Assembly: GCF_002086675.1 (NCBI RefSeq) | Contig: NZ_MVIF01000025.1 | Location: forward strand, 1-60,894 | Length of the DNA stretch: 60,894 nucleotides | Direction of reading: 5' to 3' | Source of the DNA: Mycobacterium persicum | GTDB taxonomy: Bacteria; Actinomycetota; Actinomycetes; Mycobacteriales; Mycobacteriaceae | In this document: piece after piece, positions 28,861 to 37,262 of the stretch | Position numbering within the stretch: the stretch's first letter is position 1 | How the letters are laid out: each line of letters starts with the position of its first letter | Notes under the pieces: generated by a model | Seen by the model: only the letters and a program-made list of their open reading frames with translations | What the model was told of the DNA's origin: nothing | Databases searched by the model: none | Translations under genes and position numbers: made by a program

Positions 28861-30113
28861 TACTCACCTTTTCCGGTCTGTATTTCGGGTGAAGCGGCGC
28901 ACGCAAGCGTGCGGCGCAGCCCGTCACTTAGGGTGGTCGTCGGCCGCCAGCCCAATTCTTTCTCCGTTGCTGACCAATCAAGGAAAACGTTCGCAACGTC
29001 GTCATCGATGTTCGTCTCCTCGATCGCAGCATGGCACCCGAGGATCTCACCTATTTTGCCGATGATTTCGCGCGGTTCATGAAAGAAATTGCCACCCAGA
29101 TGATAGATCGGAGCGTTTCGTTTCTTTTCGATAATTCTGGCAAGCCCCTCCACAGCGTCATCAATATAGAGCAGCTGCAGGCTAGGCAACCCGTTGCGAT
29201 AGCGGTGGGTCACGATCGGTCGTCCTTCTTTCAGGCGGAGATGCGCGAACCTTATCAAGCGTGGCCGCAAGCTTTGCGGACCAAAAGTCGGTGAGATTCG
29301 AACGACAGTGGAATTGACTTCACCGTTGGCCCGCGCATTTTGTACGAGGACTTCTTCGAGAAATTTTGTTTCGCCGTATACCCCCCGAGGACGCATCGTT
29401 GTGTTGACGTCCGCAATCATCGAGCTCGACCTGTAGGCCGAGAACACCACGGCGCCTGACGGTAGGACAAGGTGAATTCCGAGCGATTTGCAGACGTCGA
29501 GAATCCCCCGCAGTATGGTCAGGCTCTGGCCCATAGCATCGTTGTTGGTGTAGATCCGCGGGTAGGCGAGATGAATGATCTTTCCTATTTCGTTGTCGCG
29601 GCAATAGCGGTCAAGGTGAACTACGGGACCTAGTAGGTCTACCGTCGCACGGTCGGGCGCGACGACACGATGTGAATCAGCGAGGCGGTCACGCAGGGCA
29701 GTGCCCAGAAAGCCGCTGCCGCCGGTGATAAGGATGCCGTCCTGGCGGACCGACGTGGCAGACTTGCGCAGTACCGCGCGCAGCGAGTCAACCATCTCAA
29801 GCTTGACGGCCTGCTCTCCGGTCGTCGCGATGACCTGGGCCACCGCCGCGTCAAATTCCATGCCACGCCATTCGGCGAGAATGCCGGCCGCGATCGTGTT
29901 GCTGCGAGACACGCCGAAATCGCAGACGACCACGACGGAGCCGCCACGCTCGAGCTCCGCGACGCCCTCGCGGATCGTGGCGAGCAGCTCATCAGCCGAG
30001 TTGCCGCGCTTGTCGACCATGGCTCTGGTATCAACCACGTGATACGGGCCGCCATGCGCGATGCTGTCACCCGGCGCGGTCCCCAGTCGGCCTTGGACGA
30101 TCCATCGGATCAT
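28860..30113 (-). CDS. Fusion: dual-specificity-phosphatase-like domain + extended SDR epimerase/reductase
   Basis: A 417-residue two-domain protein. Residues 1-115 resemble a compact dual-specificity phosphatase: an Asp at 28 (VVDTRAMVD) and the loop VVVVCDFGVSRSNTIAAG, a CX5R signature with Cys64 and Arg70. The usual His before the Cys is Val. Residues 126-417 form an extended short-chain dehydrogenase with TGGSGFLG (130-137), a Ser-rich strand PSGAVVFS and the catalytic pair Tyr246-X3-Lys250 (GVYGETK). ATG 30113 overlaps the ATP-grasp stop (ATGA at 30110-30113) with GGTGG upstream, so the longer frame to 30227 is rejected. The SDR part may reduce or epimerise a keto-sugar, or a small keto-acid for the acyl group. 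The phosphatase-like part is unexpected here; activity is unproven. Confidence 0.85.
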   Translation of the reverse strand: MIRWIVQGRLGTAPGDSIAHGGPYHVVDTRAMVDKRGNSADELLATIREGVAELERGGSVVVVCDFGVSRSNTIAAGILAEWRGMEFDAAVAQVIATTGEQAVKLEMVDSLRAVLRKSATSVRQDGILITGGSGFLGTALRDRLADSHRVVAPDRATVDLLGPVVHLDRYCRDNEIGKIIHLAYPRIYTNNDAMGQSLTILRGILDVCKSLGIHLVLPSGAVVFSAYRSSSMIADVNTTMRPRGVYGETKFLEEVLVQNARANGEVNSTVVRISPTFGPQSLRPRLIRFAHLRLKEGRPIVTHRYRNGLPSLQLLYIDDAVEGLARIIEKKRNAPIYHLGGNFFHEPREIIGKIGEILGCHAAIEETNIDDDVANVFLDWSATEKELGWRPTTTLSDGLRRTLACAASPEIQTGKGE

Positions 30114-31144
30114 TTCACCACCTGCCCGAGCGGAACGGCGACCTCGCTCAGCGTTCGCAAATACCATCCCGGGATGATGCCGAGTGCACCCGGCGGCGCC
30201 AGGCCGAGAAGGTGTCGGACGTACCAATCGACCTCGTTGAAGCCCGCCAGTGTCCTCAAGTAAGTGCTGGCGGAGAACCGGGCGTTGATTTCGAAGGGAA
30301 CGAACGCGCCGTCGGCGGCGACGCGCCCCTGGATGTTCAACGGGCCGGTGCTGCCGAGGCGCCGGGCGATCAGTTCGGCGGTCTCGCAGATGGCCGGATA
30401 CTCGTCGATCAGACCTTGGCTATATCCGCTCGAGATGAGGAAATCCGGGCCACGCATAGAGACGGAAAGCTTGCTGTGAAACGCCCGCTTGAGGGCTATC
30501 GCTCCGGCGCAGCTGCCGTCGGGCAACGAAAGAACGCCGACCGTGAACTCGCCTCTGTCCTCTGGCAGATACTCCTGGAGTAACGGGGTACGGCCATTGT
30601 TGTGCAGGTAGGTGCAGTACAGGCGTGCTTCCTCATGGCTTCTGACAAAGAACACAAATACGCTGCCGCCGCTCGCCAACGCCGGCTTTACGATGCATGG
30701 CATCGGGAAGCCGCTGATGTCGGTCCCCGGACCCACCGTTTGGGTCCGGGGCGTTCTGACACCGACGCTCTCAAGAATCTCGAAGCAATGACCTTTGTGA
30801 GCAAGGCGCTCGGTGAGCCCCGGGTTGTTTTGCCCGAGCCGTATCCCGGCACGCGCGAAAAGCTCGTGGTCTCTGCCTATGAGGATGGCCGGCTCGTCGC
30901 CGCCCGCGATGATGCAGTCGACCTGCTCGCGGACGCAAAGGTCGAGCAGATTTTGAGCGTAGCCTTCGCGATCGACGAGGAATGTCGAGGCGAAACGCTC
31001 GTCATAGTGCCCGAAAGCAAGCGGGGAGATGTCGCATCCGAGTACGTCATAGCCGCCGGCATGGTTGAGGGACTTGGCAATCTCAGTCCCAAGCGAGGCA
31101 CCCGCGATTCCGGCGATAAGCACTCGCGGACTCTTCTCATGCAA
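30110..31144 (-). CDS. ATP-grasp carboxylate-amine ligase
   Basis: A 344-residue ATP-grasp protein of the CarB/PylC-like type: an N-terminal Rossmann pre-domain (RVLIAGIAGASLGTEIAKSL...DVLGCDISP), the ATP-grasp lysine strand MPCIVKPALASGGSVFVF, the hinge LLQEYLPEDRGEFTVGVLS and the metal-binding FEINARFSAS. These enzymes make an acyl-phosphate and join it to an amine or thiol. TTG at 31144 is chosen: it follows GGGAG by about seven bases and overlaps the aminotransferase stop (TTGCATGA). The frame to 31315 would lie wholly inside that gene. Placed after a sugar aminotransferase, the simplest role is to amide-link a small acid (in kansosamine, 2-methoxypropionate or its precursor) to the new sugar amine; this would be unusual for a deoxysugar pathway and is inference. 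Confidence 0.85.
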   Translation of the reverse strand: MHEKSPRVLIAGIAGASLGTEIAKSLNHAGGYDVLGCDISPLAFGHYDERFASTFLVDREGYAQNLLDLCVREQVDCIIAGGDEPAILIGRDHELFARAGIRLGQNNPGLTERLAHKGHCFEILESVGVRTPRTQTVGPGTDISGFPMPCIVKPALASGGSVFVFFVRSHEEARLYCTYLHNNGRTPLLQEYLPEDRGEFTVGVLSLPDGSCAGAIALKRAFHSKLSVSMRGPDFLISSGYSQGLIDEYPAICETAELIARRLGSTGPLNIQGRVAADGAFVPFEINARFSASTYLRTLAGFNEVDWYVRHLLGLAPPGALGIIPGWYLRTLSEVAVPLGQVVK

Positions 31145-32246
31145 CGCAAATCTCCCGGACAACTTGCACGACTCGACACTGCTCGATCTCGGTGATGTCA
31201 TGGAAACTGGGAACATTGATTGCACGGCCCGAAATATTGCCGGCCCATTTGCCTCCAGGCGATCCCGCAAACGGAGGGGTCGTGGATAGCGGATGAAAGA
31301 AAACCCGGGCGTCAATGTTTTCGGCCGCGAATGCAGCGGTAAGACGCTCGGTCGTTATTCCGGTCGACTCTTCGAATACGACAGTCGGCATCCAGAATCC
31401 ATTTTGCGTCCCCGCCGGCTCAGGGTTCATTGATACCCCCATCACGCCGGCCAACCCACCCTTGTATGCCCGAAATATCTGTCGCTTTCGTGCAATCAGT
31501 TCATCGACACGCTCCATCTGCGCGCAACCAATGGCTGCCTGGACGTTCGACATTTTGTACTTGAAGCCCACCATATCCGGCCAGAACTGCTTGGTCTGAC
31601 TGCGAGCGCGGCCGTGGTTGCTGAGCGTAAGAACTTCCTCGTACAGGTTGTCGTCGTTGGTGACGAACATGCCGCCCTCACCGGTGGTGACCGTCTTGGT
31701 GCCGTGAAAGGAAAAGGTCCCAAAACGACCCAGGGAGCCGGCGCGCTTTCCGTGGTAAATCGAACCAATCGCCTCGGCCGCGTCCTCGATTACCGGGATA
31801 CCGTGCTTTTGACCTACTGCCAGGAGACGGTCCATCTCGCAAAGATTGCCATACAAGTGCACAGCGACAATGGCCTTGGTGCGCGGAGTGATGGCGGCTT
31901 CGGCCAGTTCCGGGTCAATGCACCAACTCTCGGGCAAGATGTCGACAAAAATGGGTCTGGCGCCGAGATGAACGATGGGCGCTGCCGTGGCGATCCAGTT
32001 GGTGTCGGCCATGATGACCTCGTCGCCCGGGCCTATTCCGAGCGCGGCCATACCCATGTGCAGCGCGCCGGTGCAACTCGAGGTGGCGATCGCGTGCTCG
32101 ACCCCGAGGTGTGCCTTGAAGGCGCTTTCGAAGCGCTTGATGTAGTCGTAACAATGCTCGCCCCAGCCGTTCGCGGCGGCATCGGTGGCGTAGCGCACCT
32201 CCAGCTCGGTGATCGAGGGCTTGGTGTAAGCGATGCGGGGCTTCAC
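31137..32246 (-). CDS. DegT/DnrJ/EryC1/StrS PLP sugar aminotransferase (perosamine-synthase type)
   Basis: A 369-residue fold-type I PLP enzyme. The cofactor Lys is K184 in FSFHGTKTVTTGEGGMFVTND and the pyridine-binding Asp is D155 in PVIEDAAEAIGS. Both segments are very like those of GDP-perosamine synthase, which transaminates C4 of a 4-keto-6-deoxysugar. The Lys rules out the 3-dehydrase branch (ColD/E1), where it is His. It should therefore put an amino group on C4 of the CDP-sugar made by the upstream genes, with glutamate as donor. Its ATG overlaps the stop of the C-methyltransferase by four bases and its own end overlaps the ATP-grasp start. Confidence 0.92.
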   Translation of the reverse strand: MKPRIAYTKPSITELEVRYATDAAANGWGEHCYDYIKRFESAFKAHLGVEHAIATSSCTGALHMGMAALGIGPGDEVIMADTNWIATAAPIVHLGARPIFVDILPESWCIDPELAEAAITPRTKAIVAVHLYGNLCEMDRLLAVGQKHGIPVIEDAAEAIGSIYHGKRAGSLGRFGTFSFHGTKTVTTGEGGMFVTNDDNLYEEVLTLSNHGRARSQTKQFWPDMVGFKYKMSNVQAAIGCAQMERVDELIARKRQIFRAYKGGLAGVMGVSMNPEPAGTQNGFWMPTVVFEESTGITTERLTAAFAAENIDARVFFHPLSTTPPFAGSPGGKWAGNISGRAINVPSFHDITEIEQCRVVQVVREICVA

Positions 32247-33466
32247 AGAAAGCTCAATTCGGGTACCGCCATCACGAAACGTGTGCCGCTGTTGACAAGG
32301 TCAGCTAACTGGGTCCGCACCTCATGGGCGATGTTCCAGGGCAAAATGATCACGTCGTCTGGCGGGTTCTCGCGCAGCACCTCAGGCGAATGGATGGGAA
32401 TGTGGCTTCCTGGCATAAATTTTCCCTGCTTGGACTGCGCGGCATCGCAAACGTACGGAAGCAGGTCGGGCCTGACGCCTGCGTAGTTCAACAAGGTATT
32501 ACCTTTCGCCGCGGCACCGTAGGCCGCCACACGCCGACCAGCACGCTTTTGTTCGATGAGGAAGGCCACGAGGTCATCCTTCACCCGATCCGCACGAGAC
32601 TGGAAGGCTGTGTAGATGTCGGGCCGGGTCAATCCGAAGGCGTCCTCCCGCCTCAGCAGCGAAGCCACGCGGTCCGTGGTGGAGTTCGCTGCCCCAGCAT
32701 GGCAGCCATACACTCGCAGGCTGCCGCCATGGGTAGGCAACTCTTCCACGTCCCACACACGCAAGCCGGCCTCGGCAAAGATGCGCGCCACGGTCGTCAG
32801 CGACAGGTACGAGAAGTGCTCGTGATAGATGGTGTCGAACTGGGTCCGGTCGATCAACGGCATCAGATGGGGAAATTCCAGCGTGACGGTGCCTTCGGGC
32901 TTAAGTACGGCGGCCAGGCCACGGGTGAAGTCGTTGATGTCGGGCACGTGAGCGTACACATTGTTACCCGCCACCAGATCCGCCGACCATCCTTCACTGG
33001 CCAGTCGATGCCCCACGGCTTCCCCGAAGAATTCCCGCTTGACCGGGATGCCCAGTGCCTCGGCGGCATCGGCCGTGCTCGTCGTCGGCTCGATGCCCAG
33101 GCAGGGGATCCCCGCTGCCATGAAGTTCTTCAGTAGGTAGCCATCGTTGGAGGCCACCTCGATGACAAAGCTCTCAGGCCCGAGTTGCAGCCGTTCGGTG
33201 ATCATGGCCGCATAGCTGGCCGCGTGCTCGAGCCAGGTGCTCGAGGTGCTGGAGAAGTAGGCATAGTCGGCGCTGAACAGTTCATCGGGACGGGCATAGT
33301 CCTCGGTCTGCACCAACCAACACCGGTGGCACACCAGCACACGCAGGGGGTAATGCACCTCCGGGTGACGCAGGTCCTCGGCATGCAGGTAGGCGTTGGA
33401 CGGTGGCGCAAAGCCCAGGTCCACGAAACTGTGTTCCACGGGTGCCCCGCAGTGTCGGCATTTCAC
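32243..33466 (-). CDS. Sugar C-methyltransferase (TylCIII/TcaB9 family)
   Basis: The 407-residue protein has the three-part build of deoxysugar C-3 methyltransferases. First comes an N-terminal zinc domain with Cys3, Cys6, Cys46 and Cys49 (MKCRHCG...VCHRCW). Next is a SAM domain with FVIEVASNDGYLLKNFMAAG and the conserved active-site YHEHFSYLSL. Last is the C-terminal domain with VAAYGAAAKGNTLLNYAG. Family members methylate C3 of an NDP-4-keto-6-deoxysugar through an enolate, giving a branched sugar. This is the strongest clue that the operon makes a C-methyl sugar such as kansosamine (3-C-methyl). Start ATG at 33466 overlaps the preceding epimerase stop. Confidence 0.93.
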   Translation of the reverse strand: MKCRHCGAPVEHSFVDLGFAPPSNAYLHAEDLRHPEVHYPLRVLVCHRCWLVQTEDYARPDELFSADYAYFSSTSSTWLEHAASYAAMITERLQLGPESFVIEVASNDGYLLKNFMAAGIPCLGIEPTTSTADAAEALGIPVKREFFGEAVGHRLASEGWSADLVAGNNVYAHVPDINDFTRGLAAVLKPEGTVTLEFPHLMPLIDRTQFDTIYHEHFSYLSLTTVARIFAEAGLRVWDVEELPTHGGSLRVYGCHAGAANSTTDRVASLLRREDAFGLTRPDIYTAFQSRADRVKDDLVAFLIEQKRAGRRVAAYGAAAKGNTLLNYAGVRPDLLPYVCDAAQSKQGKFMPGSHIPIHSPEVLRENPPDDVIILPWNIAHEVRTQLADLVNSGTRFVMAVPELSFL

Positions 33467-34014
33467 AGCGCGACTCCGGTGAAATCAGCATCCAGCAGCG
33501 GATGGGCCAGATCACGAGGTGACAGGTCTTGCGGCGGCAATGGCCACGTGATCGCAAGCCGCGGATCGTCGTGACGCAGGCCGCCCTCGGAAGGCGGGTG
33601 ATAGAAAGCCGTGTGGAGGTATAGCAATTCGCTGTCACGCTCCAAGACCTGGAAGCCGTGGGCGAAGCCTTCGGGGATGATCAGCATCTGCGCGTCGTCT
33701 GCCGCCAGTTCCTGGGCGTGCCACCGAAGAAAGGTCGGCGAGCCGGACCGCAGGTCCACCGCGACGTCCCATACCCGGCCACGAAGGCAGCGGACCATTT
33801 TCATTTCCGCATGCGGAGGATTTTGAAAATGCATCCCCCGCACGGCCCCTGCATGGCTGGTTCTGGAGTGGTTGATCTGCGCGATCTGGCGGTGGCCCAG
33901 CAGGGACTGAAGTTCGTTGGCGCAAAAGAGCCTGACGAAAGCTCCGCGGGCATCACTGTGGGGCAGGGACGTCACAATCTTGAGATCGGAGATCGGGGTG
34001 TCGAGGATATTCAT
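33463..34014 (-). CDS. RmlC-like NDP-4-keto-6-deoxysugar 3,5-epimerase
   Basis: A 183-residue cupin of the dTDP-4-dehydrorhamnose 3,5-epimerase family. RGMHFQNPPHAEMKMVRCLRGRVWDVAVDLRSGSPTF contains the catalytic His and basic substrate-binding residues, and LIIPEGFAHGFQVLERDSELLYLHTAFYHP the conserved aromatic region. ATG at 34014 overlaps the rfbG stop (ATGA), so it is chosen over the in-frame start at 34026. With CDP-4-keto-6-deoxyglucose from the two upstream enzymes it would invert C5 or C3 and C5, giving an L-sugar. Double inversion would give L-manno configuration, that of kansosamine. Confidence 0.92.
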   Translation of the reverse strand: MNILDTPISDLKIVTSLPHSDARGAFVRLFCANELQSLLGHRQIAQINHSRTSHAGAVRGMHFQNPPHAEMKMVRCLRGRVWDVAVDLRSGSPTFLRWHAQELAADDAQMLIIPEGFAHGFQVLERDSELLYLHTAFYHPPSEGGLRHDDPRLAITWPLPPQDLSPRDLAHPLLDADFTGVAL

Positions 34015-35099
34015 GCCGTGGCCCACGTCAGTTCTGAAGTGACTGCATCGGTCATGTAGGCGTCCAGTTGGTCGGCGCTTCGCACTTCACCAAGTTCCAG
34101 CCATTGGCGATACCAGTTGGCTGTGTGGCAGATCGCTTTTTCAAGATCCCAGACGGGACGCCACCCGAGATGCATTCTCGCCTTGGCACTGTCGAGTTGC
34201 AGCAAGCCCGCCTCGTGCGGCTGTGGATCGGTTGTCTCTTGCCACCGAAGCTGCGGCCACGTGCGAGCAAGGTCACCGAGCACCTGCTCTACCGTACGGT
34301 TTCCTTTCTCATCGGGACCGAAATTCCAAGCATCAGCGCAAGTTTCGTCGCCCGCCAGGAGTCGCTGGCCCAGTAGCAGATACCCGCTGAGGCAGTCGAG
34401 CACGTGTTGCCAAGGGCGCGTGGCGCGCGGCGACCGAATGACCAGTCGCTCGCCGGCGACGACGGAGCGCACTAAGTCGGGGATCAGCCGGTCCTCAGAC
34501 CAGTCGCCACCGCCAATCACGTTGCCGCCCCTAGCGGTTGCGAGCAGCGGGGCCGGCGAGTGTTGCAGAAAGGCAGTCCGGTAGCTCGCCGCCGCCAACT
34601 CGGCCCCGGCCTTGGACGCACTGTAAGGGTCGTGGCCGCCCAGCCGATCTCTTTCTCGGTAGGCCCACGGCCATTCGCGATTCTCATAGCACTTGTCGGT
34701 CGTCACGACCACCACGGCGCGCACATCTGGCGTGGCACGGGCAGCTTCGAGTACATGCACGGTACCCATCACGTTGGTTGCCCAGGTGGCCACTGGCTCG
34801 CGGTAGGACCGGCGCACCAACGGCTGAGCAGCCAAGTGGAAAACTACCTGCGGACTTTCAGTAGCGAAGATCCCACGGACCGCAGCTTCATCGCGAATGT
34901 CGACGCGATGATCGTTGATCGATAGCTTGAGCAGGCCCCAATGGTTCGGCTCGGACGCCGGGTCCAAAGCAAGCCCGGTCACCTCAGCGCCCAGAGCATG
35001 TAGCCACAGACACAACCAGCTGCCCTTGAAGCCCGTGTGGCCGGTGACGAGGACCCGGCGCCCGCGATAAGCAGTTCCGAATGCGTTCAATGCCAGCAT
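34011..35099 (-). CDS. rfbG: CDP-glucose 4,6-dehydratase
   Basis: An extended SDR of about 362 residues with the NAD loop [23 protein letters not shown] that is characteristic of Rfb[33 protein letters not shown] and the catalytic YSASK ([14 protein letters not shown]). It converts CDP-D-glucose to CDP-4-keto-6-deoxy-D-glucose. ATG 35099 overlaps the end of rfbF by 13 bases; GTG 35105 and TTG 35090 (TTGA overlap) are alternatives. Together with rfbF it shows that the operon works on a CDP-linked sugar, unlike the dTDP-linked rhamnose pathway of the cell. Confidence 0.95.
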   Translation of the reverse strand: MLALNAFGTAYRGRRVLVTGHTGFKGSWLCLWLHALGAEVTGLALDPASEPNHWGLLKLSINDHRVDIRDEAAVRGIFATESPQVVFHLAAQPLVRRSYREPVATWATNVMGTVHVLEAARATPDVRAVVVVTTDKCYENREWPWAYRERDRLGGHDPYSASKAGAELAAASYRTAFLQHSPAPLLATARGGNVIGGGDWSEDRLIPDLVRSVVAGERLVIRSPRATRPWQHVLDCLSGYLLLGQRLLAGDETCADAWNFGPDEKGNRTVEQVLGDLARTWPQLRWQETTDPQPHEAGLLQLDSAKARMHLGWRPVWDLEKAICHTANWYRQWLELGEVRSADQLDAYMTDAVTSELTWATA

Positions 35100-35860
35100 T
35101 TCCACGGCGCTTTGCCGCTACTCCACAGTTCTTCGAGCAGGTTCTTCTCTCGAAGCGTGTCCATCGGCTGCCAGAAGCCGGAATGCTCGAAAGCCATCAT
35201 TTCGCCGTCGGCTGCCAGACGAGCCAAAGGTGGCCCCTCCCATGCGACTTGATCGCCGTCAATGTAATCAAGTACTGCCGGAGACAAGACGAAAAATCCG
35301 CCGTTGATCAGGCCGCCGTCGCCACGCGGCTTCTCGGCGAAGCCCGTGACTTGGTTGCCTACGCACTCGATGGCGCCATAGCGCCCCGGCGGAAGCACCG
35401 CCGTAACCGTGGCGTGACGACCATGCTGACGGTGGAATTCGACGCTCGCGCCGATGTTCACGTCGCTGAGTCCATCACCGTAGGTGAAGCAAAACGCCTC
35501 GTCATCTTGGATATAGGTAGCCACCCGCTTCAGCCGCCCACCCGTCATGGTTTCGTCGCCAGTATCAACCAGCGTCACCCGCCAGGGTTCCGCGTGGTGC
35601 CGGTGGACTTCCATCTTGTTGAGGGACATATCAAAAGTCACGTCCGACATGTGCAGGAAATAGTTAGCGAAATATTCCTTAATGACGTAACCCTTATAGC
35701 CACAGCAAACGACAAAATCGCGAATACCGTGATGCGAGTAGAGTTTCATGATGTGCCACAGGATGGGTCGCCCGCCGATCTCCACCATGGGTTTGGGGCG
35801 GATCGTGGTTTCCTCACTCAGGCGAGTACCGAGACCCCCGGCCAGGATTACGGCTTTCAT
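35087..35860 (-). CDS. rfbF: Glucose-1-phosphate cytidylyltransferase
   Basis: A 257-residue nucleotidyltransferase with [20 protein letters not shown] (residues 6-25), the signature of RfbF-type enzymes, followed by [24 protein letters not shown] and [11 protein letters not shown], and [15 protein letters not shown] with the [23 protein letters not shown] ending usual for the family. It makes CDP-glucose from CTP and glucose 1-phosphate. ATG 35860 is chosen since the protein begins right at the first beta strand and has the usual family length; the frame reaches to 35932. It is the first gene of the eight-gene minus-strand operon. Confidence 0.95.
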   Translation of the reverse strand: MKAVILAGGLGTRLSEETTIRPKPMVEIGGRPILWHIMKLYSHHGIRDFVVCCGYKGYVIKEYFANYFLHMSDVTFDMSLNKMEVHRHHAEPWRVTLVDTGDETMTGGRLKRVATYIQDDEAFCFTYGDGLSDVNIGASVEFHRQHGRHATVTAVLPPGRYGAIECVGNQVTGFAEKPRGDGGLINGGFFVLSPAVLDYIDGDQVAWEGPPLARLAADGEMMAFEHSGFWQPMDTLREKNLLEELWSSGKAPWKCWH

Positions 35861-36257
35861 TGTGCTCGCTTGTGTTTGGAAGGATACCAAAGCAACCAGT
35901 TCCTTGGCCGATCTGTTAATGCATGAGAGCAACTCAAGTTACCTTCTAATATGGCAGTCATATACTCCAATACATCGGCAGGAGCGTTTGGATACTTGTC
36001 CCGTAAGATGACGAATAAGAAAGAAAGACCCCCAACGGTTAGATACCTTGCGCCCTCGCACTCAGGTCGCCTTCGAGCGCATGAGTCTACTCTGGCTGCC
36101 CGGCACCGGGACCGTAATCACCGGGACGCGCGGCGTTACGCCGGCGATCTCCCAGCCGACGGCCGGACCCGCGAGGCAGAACCACAATTGGCATCACTTT
36201 CCCGCTTATCCATCGGTACAGTCACTTCACTGGAGCCGTATGTTGGGGAGGCAACGC
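35861..36257. other. AT-rich divergent intergenic region
   Basis: This stretch is visibly richer in A+T than the rest of the window, particularly about 35870-36040. It must hold the promoters of the rfbF operon (minus) and the DPM1-like glycosyltransferase (plus). A TATCCT on the minus strand close to the rfbF start could be a -10 box, but no good -35 partner is seen. An open frame continuing the plus-strand gene upstream to 36048 has no protein-like features. Confidence 0.4.
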
Positions 36258-37259
36258 GTGACTGGTGACCGTCAGTTGGGCCGTGTGGATTCGGTCAGCG
36301 TTGTGATCCCGGTCTATAACGGAGCCGCGACTTTGCCTGGTGTGGTGAAGGAGCTCGCGCAGCTGCGTTCGACTCAGCAAACCCGCGACGGTCGTGAGTT
36401 CCGCGTCGACGAGGTGCTCCTGGTGTGGGACCGGGGCATTCGCGGCAGTGAAGAAGTCGTTCGTGAGTTGGCTGGGCACGACGAATGGGTGCGCCCGGTG
36501 TGGTTGTCTCGCAACTTTGGGCAACATCCGGCGACACTTGCGGGCATGACCTCGTCGGGCGGGGACTGGATCGTCACGATGGACGAGGACGGGCAGCACG
36601 ACCCGGGCTATATCGGTGACTTGCTAGACACGGCGTACCGGGACCGCACACAGCTGGTGTATGCCTCGCCGAGAAATCGACCGCCGCATGGGGTGTTGCG
36701 CAACGCGGCGTCTCGGATAACGAAGTGGTTGTTTGTGCATGTCTTGGTGTCGTCTGACGGGCCCAGTGCATTCAACAGTTACCGATTGGTCCTGGGCGAG
36801 GCCGGACGAAGTGTCGCAGCCTACGCCGGCGCGGGCGTGTTTTTGGATGTCGCTCTTTCTTGGGTTGTCGCCAACCCGTCGACCTGTCCGGTGATGATGC
36901 GCCAAGAAGGACGACCTGCAAGCGCCTACACCCTGCGTCGCCTGGTGTCGCATTTTTGGCGGCTCGTCATCTCTTCGGGCACCCGGCCGCTGCGTTTCGT
37001 GTCAATGATGGGCATTTTGTTCGCCCTTCTCGGTTTTGCTGTGGCGATCTACAGCATGATTCAGAAGTTGGTCGGCGATATCACCGTGCAAGGGTGGACA
37101 TCGGTGTTCGTGGCTGTGCTTGTCGTCGGTGGGGCCACCTTGTTCGCCCTGGGGATCATCGCCGAATACATCGCCGCTTCAGCCACCATGGCAATGGGCA
37201 AGCCGGTGTACGTCATTGTGCGAGATCCCGCCGACATATTCGACAGTCCGGCGGACTGA
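36258..37259 (+). CDS. DPM1/GtrB-like polyprenyl-phosphate glycosyltransferase
   Basis: A 333-residue family 2 glycosyltransferase with SVVIPVYNGAATLPGVV, WIVTMDEDGQHDP (acidic metal-binding motif) and GQHPATLAGM, followed by two C-terminal membrane helices (RFVSMMGILFALLGFAVAIYSM and SVFVAVLVVGGATLFALGIIAEYIAA). This form charges polyprenyl phosphate with a sugar on the cytoplasmic face; the lipid-linked sugar is then used outside by GT-C enzymes, often after flipping by a GtrA-like protein. GTG 36258 is preferred over the ATG at 36240, because it lies six bases after GGGGAGG. The SDR gene starts three bases after its stop. Confidence 0.9.
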   Translation: MTGDRQLGRVDSVSVVIPVYNGAATLPGVVKELAQLRSTQQTRDGREFRVDEVLLVWDRGIRGSEEVVRELAGHDEWVRPVWLSRNFGQHPATLAGMTSSGGDWIVTMDEDGQHDPGYIGDLLDTAYRDRTQLVYASPRNRPPHGVLRNAASRITKWLFVHVLVSSDGPSAFNSYRLVLGEAGRSVAAYAGAGVFLDVALSWVVANPSTCPVMMRQEGRPASAYTLRRLVSHFWRLVISSGTRPLRFVSMMGILFALLGFAVAIYSMIQKLVGDITVQGWTSVFVAVLVVGGATLFALGIIAEYIAASATMAMGKPVYVIVRDPADIFDSPAD

Positions 37260-37262
37260 CGG

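Noticed and set aside
31145..31315. N-terminal extension of the ATP-grasp protein
   Set aside because: It lies wholly inside the aminotransferase gene and reads as non-homologous sequence; the TTG at 31144 has a proper ribosome site.
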